Shown one piece after another: positions 1-8,723 of a stretch of 64,000 nt of DNA (positions are counted from its first letter, which is position 1; every line of letters starts with the position of its first letter). A program made the translations under genes and the position numbers. This DNA is from Lachnospiraceae bacterium (lineage in GTDB: Bacteria > Bacillota > Clostridia > Lachnospirales > Lachnospiraceae), in contig JAFZRY010000005.1 in assembly GCA_017619615.1 (NCBI GenBank), positions 1 to 64,000 on the forward strand, in the 5' to 3' direction. Below the pieces are notes generated by a model, which ran no database searches, had not been told where the DNA came from, and saw only the letters and a program-made list of their open reading frames with translations.

Positions 1-2
1 CG

Positions 3-467
3 ATGCGACAGAGGCTGGAGGCCGACCGCAAACGGCTCGGCGAGCTGCAGGAACTGCTTCCCAGGCTCTACGAGGACTATGCTTTCAAGCGGATCCAGGA
101 AGACTTCTACGACAAGATGGCCGTGATGTACACGACGGAGCAGAAGGATTTGATGCGCCAAATTGCGGAGACGGAGAAACGCCTCAGCGAGACGGCAAAT
201 GAGAAGATCGATTTGCGGATGCTGCTGACGGGGCTTCGGAAGTTTACGGATGTCGGGGAACTGACGCCGGAGATCGTGAACATGCTGATCAAGCGGATCG
301 AAGTCCACAACAGCGAGCGGATCGACGGTCACCTGAAAGTCAAAGTGGACGTTTACTTCACGGCAGTCGGTCTGCTGGATCTGCCTACGGAAGACGAGAT
401 CCAGGCACTGATGGCGGAAATGCAGCAGCCGCAGACAAAGCATGAAAAGCCGGCGGCAAGCGCGTAA
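3..467 (+). CDS. Large serine recombinase, C-terminal fragment (5' end outside window)
   Basis: Only the last 154 residues are visible; the reading frame is open to the left edge, so the catalytic serine domain lies outside the window. The fragment begins in a charged coiled-coil helix, then contains LIKRIEVHNSERIDGHLKVK and VDVYFTAVGLLDLPTEDE. This is the typical ending of Tn4451/TnpX-like large serine recombinases with a DUF4368-type tail, which excise and integrate mobile elements. The gene points at the 3' end of rpsI, which belongs to the core genome, so the boundary of an integrated element probably lies between them. Family call is firm; activity cannot be judged from the fragment. Confidence 0.85.
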   Translation: MRQRLEADRKRLGELQELLPRLYEDYAFKRIQEDFYDKMAVMYTTEQKDLMRQIAETEKRLSETANEKIDLRMLLTGLRKFTDVGELTPEIVNMLIKRIEVHNSERIDGHLKVKVDVYFTAVGLLDLPTEDEIQALMAEMQQPQTKHEKPAASA

Positions 468-490
468 AACGAAAAAGCCGGCAAAATGAC

Positions 491-524
491 AATAAAAAAC
501 GGAGCAGCCTGTAAAGACTGCTCC
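491..524 (-). terminator. Rho-independent terminator of rplM-rpsI
   Basis: Read on the minus strand, GGAGCAG pairs with CTGCTCC around a 10-base loop (501-524) and is followed by a T-run (493-500). It lies about 75 bases past the rpsI stop codon. No T-run follows in the plus direction, so it should serve the ribosomal operon only. Confidence 0.8.
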
Positions 525-599
525 GGATTTCCGGAAATACCATCCCTGTTCAAGCAAGGGGTTGGTATTACGCGGTTTTTCGATGGTTGCAAGGGCTTT

Positions 600-989
600 T
601 TAACGCTTGCTGAACTGAGGCGCGCGACGGGCTGCTTTGAGACCCGGTTTCTTGCGCTCTTTCATGCGAGGGTCGCGGGTCAGGTAGCCGGCCTTCTTGA
701 GGGTGGGGCGGAATTCGCCGTCCACTTTCAGGAGGGCGCGGGCGATGCCGTGGCGGATCGCGCCGGCCTGGCCGGTGAAGCCGCCGCCCTTGACGGTGAC
801 GTTCACGTCGTACTTATCGGCGGTCTGGGTGGCAGCCAGGGGCTGGCGCACGACCACTTTCAGGGTCTCCAGACCGAAGTAATCTTCGATGTCTCTCTTG
901 TTGACGGTGATCTTGCCGGTGCCGGGGATCAGAAATACGCGGGCAATGCTTTTCTTGCGCCGGCCGGTTCCGTAATACTGAGTCGCCAT
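600..989 (-). CDS. rpsI: 30S ribosomal protein S9
   Basis: Component of the small ribosomal subunit whose C-terminal tail reaches the P-site tRNA. The 129-residue protein begins [20 protein letters not shown] and ends in the basic tail QFSKR-like 'FSKR', both diagnostic. Length is normal for the family. It starts 13 bases after the rplM stop, in the L13-S9 order found throughout bacteria, so the two are one transcription unit driven by the promoter at 1541-1569. Nothing is unusual apart from the recombinase tail ending just beyond the operon terminator. Confidence 0.97.
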   Translation of the reverse strand: MATQYYGTGRRKKSIARVFLIPGTGKITVNKRDIEDYFGLETLKVVVRQPLAATQTADKYDVNVTVKGGGFTGQAGAIRHGIARALLKVDGEFRPTLKKAGYLTRDPRMKERKKPGLKAARRAPQFSKR

Positions 990-1002
990 GTTCTAATCCT
1001 CC

Positions 1003-1437
1003 TTACCCTTCGATTTCCAGTACTTCAGGCTGCTGAGCGGCGTGGGGGTGTTCCGGACCCGCATACACGTGCAGCTTGGCGTACATCTGGTTGCCTAAGG
1101 TTCCCTTGGGAAGCATGCCGCGGACGGCGTGTTCGATGACTTCCGTGGGCTTCTTGTCCAGCATTTCCTTTAAGGTCAGGGTCTTTAAGCCTCCGACGTA
1201 GCCGGAGTGGTGGCGGTACAGCTTGTCCTGCAGCTTGCGGCCGGTCACGGCAACCTTTTCCGCGTTGATGACGATCACGTAATCGCCTGTATCGACATGA
1301 GGGGTGAACTGGGGCTTGTTCTTGCCGCGCAGCACCGATGCAACCTCCGTGGCCAGACGGCCCAGAGTCTTGCCGTTTGCATCAACCAGGTACCATTTGC
1401 GTTCGATGGTCTCCGGGTTGGCCATGAATGTATTCAT
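1003..1437 (-). CDS. rplM: 50S ribosomal protein L13
   Basis: Early-assembling large-subunit protein. The 144-residue sequence contains [39 protein letters not shown] and [15 protein letters not shown], all standard L13 blocks. The start could be ATG at 1437 (MNTFMANPE) or the ATG four codons later; an AAGGAGG Shine-Dalgarno just upstream at about 1443-1449 supports 1437. First gene of the rplM-rpsI operon, with a strong consensus promoter about 100 bases upstream and a leader that may carry autoregulation. Confidence 0.97.
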   Translation of the reverse strand: MNTFMANPETIERKWYLVDANGKTLGRLATEVASVLRGKNKPQFTPHVDTGDYVIVINAEKVAVTGRKLQDKLYRHHSGYVGGLKTLTLKEMLDKKPTEVIEHAVRGMLPKGTLGNQMYAKLHVYAGPEHPHAAQQPEVLEIEG

Positions 1438-1534
1438 GGGAAAGCCTCCTTAAATATCTAAAGCAATTTGTTCTGAAACAGCTCGCGCGGGCCTGTTGCC
1501 GGGGCAGGGAAACAGAGCTCTTTTTGAGCCGTGC
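1438..1534 (-). promoter_or_regulatory. 5' leader of rplM, candidate L13 autoregulatory leader
   Basis: About 97 bases separate the predicted transcription start from the rplM start codon. On the minus strand the first part holds GCACGGCTC followed by AGAGCTC-type complementary segments, allowing a small hairpin. L13 leaders that bind the protein are known in Firmicutes. I infer such a role from position and length; I did not confirm the conserved Rfam core by eye. Confidence 0.35.
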
Positions 1535-1540
1535 TTTGGC

Positions 1541-1569
1541 ATTATAGGACAAAGAGGAAGGCGTGTCAA
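1541..1569 (-). promoter_or_regulatory. Consensus housekeeping promoter of rplM-rpsI
   Basis: On the minus strand, TTGACA (1564-1569) and TATAAT (1541-1546) are separated by exactly 17 bases. This is a perfect match to the sigma-70/SigA consensus, fitting a highly expressed ribosomal operon. Confidence 0.92.
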
Positions 1570-1672
1570 TGCTTTTTTTCGCGATTTTGCTTGACTTTAC
1601 GCGATTTTTTGCATGTGGCGGGGCCTGCCTTCCGGTACCGGCCGCCGGCCTTCCCGCATCCGCTGTTTCTTA

Positions 1673-1701
1673 TTGCTTTTTCGGCCGCGCTTTGGTATTC
1701 T
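1673..1701 (+). promoter_or_regulatory. Probable promoter of the ABC exporter operon
   Basis: TTGCTT (1673-1678), a 17-base spacer and TATTCT (1696-1701). It is the best SigA-like match between the divergent rplM promoter and the exporter gene. A perfect 8-bp hairpin (ACCCTTCC / GGAAGGGT, 1719-1741) lies in the resulting leader and may affect expression; no T-run follows it. Confidence 0.5.
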
Positions 1702-1801
1702 TATCCTGGATAACAACGACCCTTCCCCGGACCGGAAGGGTACTTGTGGTCCGCTTCCGATTACGTTTCTGAATTGCAGTGAAATGCAGGAGATAAGTCA
1801 G

Positions 1802-3481
1802 GTGAACCAAAGCACGCTGAAATGGTTATATAAGGTTCCGGGAAGAAAACGGAACTATGTTGTATTGCTGACAGCCCTGGAGGCCCTGCTGGGAGGCTCC
1901 GGGGTGCTGTACGCCCTGATCCTGAAAATGGTGGTGGACGGCGCGGCGGCTCAGGACAGGGATTCGTTTGTCCGCGGCGCCGCGCTGCTGGCCGCGCTGG
2001 TGACAGGACAGCTGCTGCTGCGCGCCCTGCTGCGGTATTTTTACGAGCGGAGCAAGGCGGACCTGGAAAACATCTTCAAAAACCGCCTGTTTTCGATCCT
2101 GCTGAAAAAAGACTTCGGCGCGGTCTGCGCGGTCCATTCCGGCGAATGGATGAACCGGCTGACCAACGATACCCGGCTGGTGGCGGACGATTACTCGACC
2201 GTGGTCCCGGGTATGGCGGGGATGCTGATCAAACTGATCAGCGCGTTCGCCATGATGGTGGTGCTGGACTACCGCTTCGCCCTGCTGCTGCTCCCCGTAG
2301 GCCTGGTGGTCGGCGTGATGGCCATGCTGGTGCGGGGACGCTTTAAGGCGCTGCACAAACGAATCCAGGAGAAAAACGGCGTCCTGCGGAGCTTCCTGCA
2401 GGAGCGGCTGGGCGGCATGCTGCTCATCCGCGCTTTTGCTGCGCAGGAACAGACGGAAGTCAGGGCGGCGGAACTGGCGGAAGACCACAAGGCGGCCCGC
2501 ATGAAGCGGATCCGCTTTACCAATATGGCGAACCTGGGGCTCGGTGTCGCGGTCCAGGGCATGTACGTTTTCGCGGTCATCTGGTGCGGCTACGGAATCC
2601 TGACCGGACGCATCAGTTACGGCACGCTGACGGCTATGACCCAGCTGATCTCCCAGGTCCAGACGCCGTTTATCAACATTTCCGGCTATCTGCCGCGCTG
2701 GTACGCGATGCTGGCCAGCGCGGAGCGCCTGATGGAGGCCGAAGCCTTCGAGGAAGAGTCGGAAGCCCCGCTCAAACCGCTGGCGGAGATCCGGGACCTT
2801 TACGGAAACGATCTGCAGGGCATCCGCTTTTCCGACGTCTCCTTCACTTATCCGGCGCAGGAGGGCCACCGCGGTACCGACGCGCTGAGCCACGCCGGCC
2901 TGGAGGTGAAAAAGGGCGAGATCCTGGCCTTCACCGGCCAGAGCGGCTGCGGCAAATCCACGCTGCTGAAACTTCTGCTCTGCGTATACCAGCCGCAGGA
3001 GGGGCAGATCGAACTGCTGACGGACGAGGGCCCCATTCCGCTGACGGCGGATTACCGCCGTCTGTTCGCCTATGTGCCGCAGGGGAACCTGCTGCTGGAC
3101 GGGACCATCCGGGACGCCGTCAGTTTTGCGTCGCCGGAGCGGGCCGGGGAGGACGAGGCCATCTGGCAGGCCCTGCACGTGGCCTGTGCGGACTTCGTGA
3201 AAGACCTGCCGGAGGGCCTGGACACCCGCCTGCTGGAGCGCGGTTCCGGCCTGTCCGAGGGCCAGTTGCAGCGGCTCGCCATCGCCCGCGCCGTTTTTTC
3301 CGAACGGCCCGTGCTGCTGCTGGATGAAGCCACGGCTTCCCTGGACAGCGAGACGGAGGAGCGCTTCCTGCACCACGTGAAGGACCTGCATGACAAAACG
3401 GTCCTGATCGTGACGCATCGGCCGGCCGCGCTGGCGATCTGCGACAGAACACTGCATTTTTCCGAGAAAGGGATCGGTTGA
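1802..3481 (+). CDS. ABC exporter, fused permease and ATPase
   Basis: A half-size ABC exporter of about 559 residues: six-helix membrane domain (roughly residues 10-310) followed by an ATPase with Walker A GQSGCGKST (about 379), a slightly atypical signature LSEGQ (about 483), Walker B and switch region LLLDEATASLD (about 506) and the switch histidine in THRPAA. I chose the GTG at 1802 because AGGAG sits nine bases before it; an in-frame ATG at 1784 is the alternative and would add six residues. The stop overlaps the next start by four bases (ATGA), so export is translationally coupled to the nucleotidyltransferase-like protein. Cargo is unknown; peptides are a reasonable guess from the partner gene. 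Confidence 0.88.
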   Translation: MNQSTLKWLYKVPGRKRNYVVLLTALEALLGGSGVLYALILKMVVDGAAAQDRDSFVRGAALLAALVTGQLLLRALLRYFYERSKADLENIFKNRLFSILLKKDFGAVCAVHSGEWMNRLTNDTRLVADDYSTVVPGMAGMLIKLISAFAMMVVLDYRFALLLLPVGLVVGVMAMLVRGRFKALHKRIQEKNGVLRSFLQERLGGMLLIRAFAAQEQTEVRAAELAEDHKAARMKRIRFTNMANLGLGVAVQGMYVFAVIWCGYGILTGRISYGTLTAMTQLISQVQTPFINISGYLPRWYAMLASAERLMEAEAFEEESEAPLKPLAEIRDLYGNDLQGIRFSDVSFTYPAQEGHRGTDALSHAGLEVKKGEILAFTGQSGCGKSTLLKLLLCVYQPQEGQIELLTDEGPIPLTADYRRLFAYVPQGNLLLDGTIRDAVSFASPERAGEDEAIWQALHVACADFVKDLPEGLDTRLLERGSGLSEGQLQRLAIARAVFSERPVLLLDEATASLDSETEERFLHHVKDLHDKTVLIVTHRPAALAICDRTLHFSEKGIG

Positions 3482-4599
3482 TGGAAAAACACCTGCAAAA
3501 TCAGACGATCACGGATCTGTTCCGCCTGATCCGGTTTGCCCTGGGTGGAAAAGCGCCTTCGGAGGCCGAACTGTCCGGTATGGATACCGAACAGATCCTG
3601 GCCCTGGCCAAAAAGCATTCCCTGGGCGCCCTGACAGCCTACGCGCTGGAGAACCTGGGGAGGTCGAGCGAGGAGACGGTCATGCTGGAAGCGGCTGCCA
3701 TCCGCCGCGACATTCTGTTTGAAGCCGAGAAGAGCAGCGTACTGGCCCGCCTGACAGAGGCCGGGATCTGGCACATGCCGCTTAAGGGCTCCGTGCTGAA
3801 AGACCTCTATCCGGTCAGCGGCCTGCGGGAGATGGTGGACGTGGACATCCTGTTCGACCCGGCCTTCATCCCGGAGGTCAAAGCCATCATGGAGGACATG
3901 GGCTTCGAGACCCACCGCTACGGCAAGGGAACGGTAGACGAGTACTATAAAAAACCGTTTTTCAATTTCGAAATGCATCACGGCCTGTTCGCCAGCAACG
4001 TCGGCCACGGCATGCCGGAGTATTTCCGGAATGTGGCGGAGAAGCTCCGTCCGTCCGCGGACGGACCGCTGCGGAAGGAGTTCACGCCGGAGGATTTTTA
4101 TATCTATTTCATCGCCCACGCGTACAAGCATTTTTCCAAAAAAGGAACGGGCCTGCGCAATCTGACGGACACCGCCGTGTTCCTGAAACGCTACGGGGAC
4201 AGCCTGGACGAAGAGTATATCGCGGGCGAACTGGAAAAGATCGAGTGCGCGGGGTTCGAGTCCGTGCTCCGCATGCTTACGGACAAACTGCTGGGAGAAG
4301 AGGAAGAGCCGCTGACCGCGGAAGAGGAGGACTGCCTCCTGTTCATGGCTTCCTCCGGCACCTACGGCAGTTATCAGAGCCTGGTGAACCGGGCAATCGG
4401 CAGGAAGGGGAAACTGCAGCATATCCGGAAGCAGGTCCTGATCCCCATGAGCACGGTGAAGGACTGGTATCCGTTCTTCTACAAGCACAAGGTCCTTCTG
4501 CCGCTGCTGCCCGCCTGGCGTTTTGTCCGGGGACTTTCCCGCTCGCCGCAGAGGATCAAAACGGAAATGAAACAATTGCTGTCCCGCAGGAAGGGATGA
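3478..4599 (+). CDS. Nucleotidyltransferase-like protein (NTP_transf_5 family)
   Basis: 373 residues. The N-terminal half contains MPLKGSVLKDLYPVSGLREM followed by the DVDILFD acidic pair (about residues 100-125), the hallmark of the uncharacterised nucleotidyltransferase family PF14907. Members often sit beside ABC exporters in lasso-peptide or other peptide-modification loci and in surface-polysaccharide loci. Here the gene overlaps the exporter by four bases and must be co-translated. No precursor peptide, B1/B2 protein or macrolactam synthetase is visible nearby, so the substrate is unknown. The catalytic DxD-type residues look intact. Function beyond nucleotidyl transfer is not assigned. 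Confidence 0.75.
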   Translation: MMEKHLQNQTITDLFRLIRFALGGKAPSEAELSGMDTEQILALAKKHSLGALTAYALENLGRSSEETVMLEAAAIRRDILFEAEKSSVLARLTEAGIWHMPLKGSVLKDLYPVSGLREMVDVDILFDPAFIPEVKAIMEDMGFETHRYGKGTVDEYYKKPFFNFEMHHGLFASNVGHGMPEYFRNVAEKLRPSADGPLRKEFTPEDFYIYFIAHAYKHFSKKGTGLRNLTDTAVFLKRYGDSLDEEYIAGELEKIECAGFESVLRMLTDKLLGEEEEPLTAEEEDCLLFMASSGTYGSYQSLVNRAIGRKGKLQHIRKQVLIPMSTVKDWYPFFYKHKVLLPLLPAWRFVRGLSRSPQRIKTEMKQLLSRRKG

Positions 4600-4621
4600 G
4601 CAGGATCAGGGGAATATCGAC

Positions 4622-7354
4622 ATGCTCCAACTTCAGAATATCACGAAGGTCTACCGCAGCGGGGATATCCGGCAGACGGCGCTGGACGGCGTCAGCCTGA
4701 ATCTCCGGGACAGCGAGTTCGTCGCGGTGCTGGGGCCGTCCGGCTCCGGCAAGACCACGCTGCTGAATATCATCGGCGGCCTGGACCGCTATGACAGCGG
4801 CAACATGATCATCAACGGGACCGCGACGCAGAATTATAAAGACCGCGACTGGGACACCTACCGCAACCACACCATCGGCTTTGTGTTCCAGACCTACAAC
4901 CTGATCCCGCACCAGAGCGTGCTGTCCAACGTGGAACTGGCCCTGACCATCGGGGGCATCTCCAAGGCGGAGCGGCGGCGCCGCGCGAAGGAGGCCCTGG
5001 AGGCCGTCGGGCTGGGCGACCAGATGCGGAAGCGGCCCTCGCAGCTTTCAGGCGGCCAGATGCAGCGCGTGGCCATCGCGCGCGCCCTGGTGGGCGACCC
5101 CGGGATCCTGCTGGCGGACGAACCGACCGGCGCCCTGGATTCTGTCACCAGCATCCAGATCATGGAACTGCTGAAGGAAGTGGCCCGCGACCGGCTGGTC
5201 GTGATGGTGACGCACAACCCGGACCTGGCCGAGCAGTACGCGACCCGCATCGTGAACCTGAAGGACGGGAAGATCGTGGGCGACAGCGACCCCTTCGACA
5301 GCGCGGAGCGCATCCGGGCCGCCACGGACCCGCAGAAGAAGCAGAAAAAAGCGTCCATGAGCTGGCTGACTTCACTGTCGCTGTCGTTCAGCAACCTGCG
5401 CACCAAGCTGGGACGGACGCTGCTGACGGCGTTCGCGGGCTCTATCGGCATCATCGGCATTGCGCTGATCCTGTCGCTGTCCACGGGCGCGGACCAGTAC
5501 ATCCAGGACATCCAGCGGGACACCATGACGTCGTACCCGATCACGGTCGAGGCGGAGGCCCTGGACCTAAGCTCCTGGATGGACATCGCCCAGAGCCGGC
5601 AGAGCCGCATGGCGAACGGGCCGGAGCATCCGATGGACGCGGTCTATTCGGACAACGCCTGGCTGGAGATGCGCGCCGGCATGAGCGGGAGCGTCACGAA
5701 AAACAACCTGACCCGCTTCAAGGAATACCTGGACGACCCGTCCTCCCCCATCCACGAGCACCTGGGCGAACACGGCGTGGTCTACAGTTATGACACCGCC
5801 TTCAATGTATACGTGCGCGACCCGAACGGCGAACTGATCAACACGGACGACCTGTCCGCCGTCAACAGCAACACCTTCCTGAGCAGCATGAATTTCGGCC
5901 GGATGGGCGGGACCCTGCTCGGCAGCAGCTCGCACAACTTCTTCGATGAAATGATGCCCGACAGCAGCACGGGCCTGGTCAGCAGCACGGTCAAAAAGAA
6001 TTACGAACTGCTGACGGGCCGCTGGCCCGAGGCCTACGACGAAGCGGTCTTCATCGTCAATAAAGACAACGAGATCTCGCTCCTGCCGCTGTACGCGCTG
6101 GGCTATCTGCCCGTGGAGGAATACCGGGACATCGTCGACCGGATGAACCGCAACGAAAAGGTGGAGATGGACCAGGTCAGCGTGAGCTATGACGCCATCC
6201 TGAACAAAACGTTCACCGTCGTGCCCGCCGCGGATCTGTACAAAGAGCAGGAGGACGGCACCTGGGCCTATATCGGGGAGGACAACCTCGCCGTGGAAGA
6301 AGCCATGAAGCAGGGCGTCACGCTGAAGATCTGCGGCGTCGTCCGCAGCTCCGGCGAAGGCGTGCAGGCGCTGCTGCAGAGCTCGATCGGCTACACCAAA
6401 CTGCTGACGGATTATCTGATCCGCGAAGCGGAAAAGCATCCGCTGATCCGGGCGCAGCAGGCGCAGCCGGATATCAACATCCTGAACGGCCTGTCCTTCG
6501 CGCCGGCGGACGCCGCCGCGAAAGCCGCGGACGCCAAAACATACCTGGCGGGGCTCGGGATCACCGAAAAAGCCCTGTTCTATGTCAATCTGCTGCGCAG
6601 CAGCGGCGCGGACGAGGCCACGATCGCGGGTCTGCAGAACCTGGGCGAGACCGGGATCGCCGCCGCCTTCGACCAGGCGCTGGAAGCCGGATTCCCGGAG
6701 GAGACGCTGGTGGCCGTGTACGATGCGCTGATCACGCCGGCCAGCTATGAGGACAACCTGCGGGCCTTCGGCCTCATCAGCCTGGATGCGCCGTCCGCCA
6801 TCAATCTGTACTGCGATTCGTTCGAAGCCAAGGAATGGGTCGCGGACGACATCAAGGCGTACAATGAGACCGTGGAGGAGGCGGACCGCATTACGTACAC
6901 GGATTACGTGGGGCTGCTGATGAGTTCCATCACGCAGATCATCGACGTGATCTCCGTGGTGCTGATCGCGTTCGTGGCGGTGAGCCTGGTGGTGTCGTCC
7001 ATCATGATCGGCATCATCACGTACATCTCCGTGCTGGAGCGCACGAAGGAGATCGGCGTGCTGCGGTCGCTGGGCGCGTCCAAGCGGAACATCTCGGAAG
7101 TGTTCAATGCGGAGACGCTGATCATCGGACTGATCAGCGGGGTGATGGGCATCGGGATCGCGGAGCTGATCCTGATCCCGGGGAACCGGATCATCCATCA
7201 TTTCGCGGGAGACGTGGAAGTGAAGGCCTTTATCCGGCCGGAGCATGCACTGATCCTGATCGTGCTGAGCACCATCCTGACCCTGATCGGCGGGCTGATC
7301 CCTTCGCGGAAGGCCGCCAAGCGGGATCCGGTGGTGGCGCTGCGGACGGAATAA
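4622..7354 (+). CDS. ABC protein with fused FtsX-like permease (MacB/LolD type)
   Basis: 910 residues. The N-terminal ATPase has Walker A GPSGSGKTT (about 39), signature LSGGQMQR (about 143) and Walker B LLADEPTGALD (about 163), the LolD/MacB-type ATPase pattern. A first membrane helix (about 267-290) is followed by a large extracytoplasmic domain of nearly 480 residues, and three C-terminal helices (about 773-903) with the FtsX signature ERTKEIGVLRSLGASKRNI. Such mechanotransmission ABC proteins act in antimicrobial-peptide resistance or envelope processes rather than bulk transport. It starts 22 bases after the nucleotidyltransferase-like gene and is likely in the same operon. Substrate unknown. 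Confidence 0.88.
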   Translation: MLQLQNITKVYRSGDIRQTALDGVSLNLRDSEFVAVLGPSGSGKTTLLNIIGGLDRYDSGNMIINGTATQNYKDRDWDTYRNHTIGFVFQTYNLIPHQSVLSNVELALTIGGISKAERRRRAKEALEAVGLGDQMRKRPSQLSGGQMQRVAIARALVGDPGILLADEPTGALDSVTSIQIMELLKEVARDRLVVMVTHNPDLAEQYATRIVNLKDGKIVGDSDPFDSAERIRAATDPQKKQKKASMSWLTSLSLSFSNLRTKLGRTLLTAFAGSIGIIGIALILSLSTGADQYIQDIQRDTMTSYPITVEAEALDLSSWMDIAQSRQSRMANGPEHPMDAVYSDNAWLEMRAGMSGSVTKNNLTRFKEYLDDPSSPIHEHLGEHGVVYSYDTAFNVYVRDPNGELINTDDLSAVNSNTFLSSMNFGRMGGTLLGSSSHNFFDEMMPDSSTGLVSSTVKKNYELLTGRWPEAYDEAVFIVNKDNEISLLPLYALGYLPVEEYRDIVDRMNRNEKVEMDQVSVSYDAILNKTFTVVPAADLYKEQEDGTWAYIGEDNLAVEEAMKQGVTLKICGVVRSSGEGVQALLQSSIGYTKLLTDYLIREAEKHPLIRAQQAQPDINILNGLSFAPADAAAKAADAKTYLAGLGITEKALFYVNLLRSSGADEATIAGLQNLGETGIAAAFDQALEAGFPEETLVAVYDALITPASYEDNLRAFGLISLDAPSAINLYCDSFEAKEWVADDIKAYNETVEEADRITYTDYVGLLMSSITQIIDVISVVLIAFVAVSLVVSSIMIGIITYISVLERTKEIGVLRSLGASKRNISEVFNAETLIIGLISGVMGIGIAELILIPGNRIIHHFAGDVEVKAFIRPEHALILIVLSTILTLIGGLIPSRKAAKRDPVVALRTE

Positions 7355-7385
7355 AAAACAGACGCGGAGCGTTTTACGGTCTGAT

Positions 7386-8657
7386 ATGAGAAAACGGAAG
7401 GTCAACGGAATACTGACGGCGCTGATCGCCGCCCTGTTGCTGTCTGCCTGCGGCAGACAGCCGTCCGTCGTGCCCGGAACGGATCCGGTGACGGCGGAAG
7501 CGACGACGGAGCGGCAGGGATCGGCGGAAGCCCCGGAGACCGTTGAGACAGCGGATCTGGAACCGGTCACGGAACCCGCCTCCCCGGAAGAAACTGCGGC
7601 GCCGACGGAGGAGACAACGGCCTGGCCGGAAACGACGGCGGTTCCGCCTGAAACCGCGGCTCCGACCTCTGAAACGCCCTCCGAACCGGACGCGGAGACC
7701 ACACCGGCGGAAACGGAGCCGGAGACCGCGGGCGACTTTTTCCGCACCCGCGTCCCGGACTACAGCCGCCCGGAGCGCTGGGCCTGGCTGGGCGAAGGGG
7801 AAGACAGGCAGGCCGACCTGTTTTTCGTGGGCCCCACCGTTCTGGAGGACGGCCTCTACCTCCGCCTGACGGATCAGGAAAACCTGGAGTATTTCCGCAC
7901 CTCGCTGGCGCAGGAACGCGGACTTTACGATTCGGTCTGCACGCTCTACGCCCCGTATTACCGGCAGATGTCGGTGAAAGTTTACACGCTCCCCCGCGAG
8001 GAGCAGAGCTTCTGGCGCGACCAGGCGTACCGCGACGTATCGGCGGCCTTCCGCTATTTTCTGGAGCATCTGTACACGGGCAAGCCGCTGATCCTGGCCG
8101 GTTTCTCCCAGGGCGCGGAGCTGACTCTCCGCCTGATGCAGGAATATCTCGACCCGGATACGGCGTGGGGCGCGGTGCTGCAGGATCGGCTGGTGGCGGT
8201 GTACGCCATCGGCGCGGGACTGCCGCAGACTATGGTAGAAGAATACCCGTGGATGAAGCCCGCGGACAGCGCCTGGGACACGGGCGTGATCATCACCTAT
8301 GACTGCGAGCAGCCGGGCATCACCGGCTCGGTCCTGCTGCCGGCGGGCAGCCGCTCGCTCAGCATCAACCCGCTGACCTGGAGCCGCGGCACGGAACCGG
8401 CGGACAAGAGCCTGAATAAAGGCGCCTGCTTCCTTTCCGGCGGCCAGATCTGGCTGGAGATCCCGCAGCTCTGCGGCTGCTACATCGAGCCGGACCGCGG
8501 CGCGCTGGTGGTCACCGGGATCAATTACGCGGACTTCCCGACGGACGCGGACATCCTTCCGCCCGGCAATCTGCATGAGTATGATTATCAGTTTTTCTAC
8601 CGGAACCTGCAGGAAAACGTGAGGACGAGGCTGAATCAGTATCTGAACGGCAGATAA
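7386..8657 (+). CDS. DUF3089-type lipoprotein (alpha/beta hydrolase fold)
   Basis: 423 residues. A signal peptide ends in the lipobox LLLSAC with Cys22, so the protein should be lipid-anchored on the outer face of the membrane. A low-complexity linker rich in Thr, Glu and Pro (about 25-115) carries the C-terminal domain away from the membrane. That domain has the pattern of DUF3089, including DLFFVGPTVL and a nucleophile elbow GFSQG (about 239-243). Relatives are presumed hydrolases without a known substrate. It follows the MacB-like gene by 31 bases and ends at a bidirectional terminator, so it closes this operon. Confidence 0.75.
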   Translation: MRKRKVNGILTALIAALLLSACGRQPSVVPGTDPVTAEATTERQGSAEAPETVETADLEPVTEPASPEETAAPTEETTAWPETTAVPPETAAPTSETPSEPDAETTPAETEPETAGDFFRTRVPDYSRPERWAWLGEGEDRQADLFFVGPTVLEDGLYLRLTDQENLEYFRTSLAQERGLYDSVCTLYAPYYRQMSVKVYTLPREEQSFWRDQAYRDVSAAFRYFLEHLYTGKPLILAGFSQGAELTLRLMQEYLDPDTAWGAVLQDRLVAVYAIGAGLPQTMVEEYPWMKPADSAWDTGVIITYDCEQPGITGSVLLPAGSRSLSINPLTWSRGTEPADKSLNKGACFLSGGQIWLEIPQLCGCYIEPDRGALVVTGINYADFPTDADILPPGNLHEYDYQFFYRNLQENVRTRLNQYLNGR

Positions 8658-8680
8658 GCGGCGCAAAGCAGACAGAAAAA

Positions 8681-8706
8681 GGACGGCACGAAGCCGTCCT
8701 TCTTTA
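8681..8706. terminator. Bidirectional terminator between lipoprotein gene and pepT
   Basis: GGACGGC pairs with GCCGTCC around a five-base loop (8681-8699). T-rich sequence follows on the plus strand (TTCTTTAT), and an A-run precedes it, giving TTTTT on the minus strand. It ends both the plus-strand lipoprotein operon and convergent pepT. Confidence 0.85.
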
Positions 8707-8723
8707 TATCCAACCGCCGGCGT

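Noticed and set aside
1826..3457. Long open frame of 543 codons on the minus strand opposite the ABC exporter
   Set aside because: It lies entirely opposite a gene with clear ABC motifs. Its composition (Gln, Arg, His rich) is that of antisense frames in GC-rich DNA.
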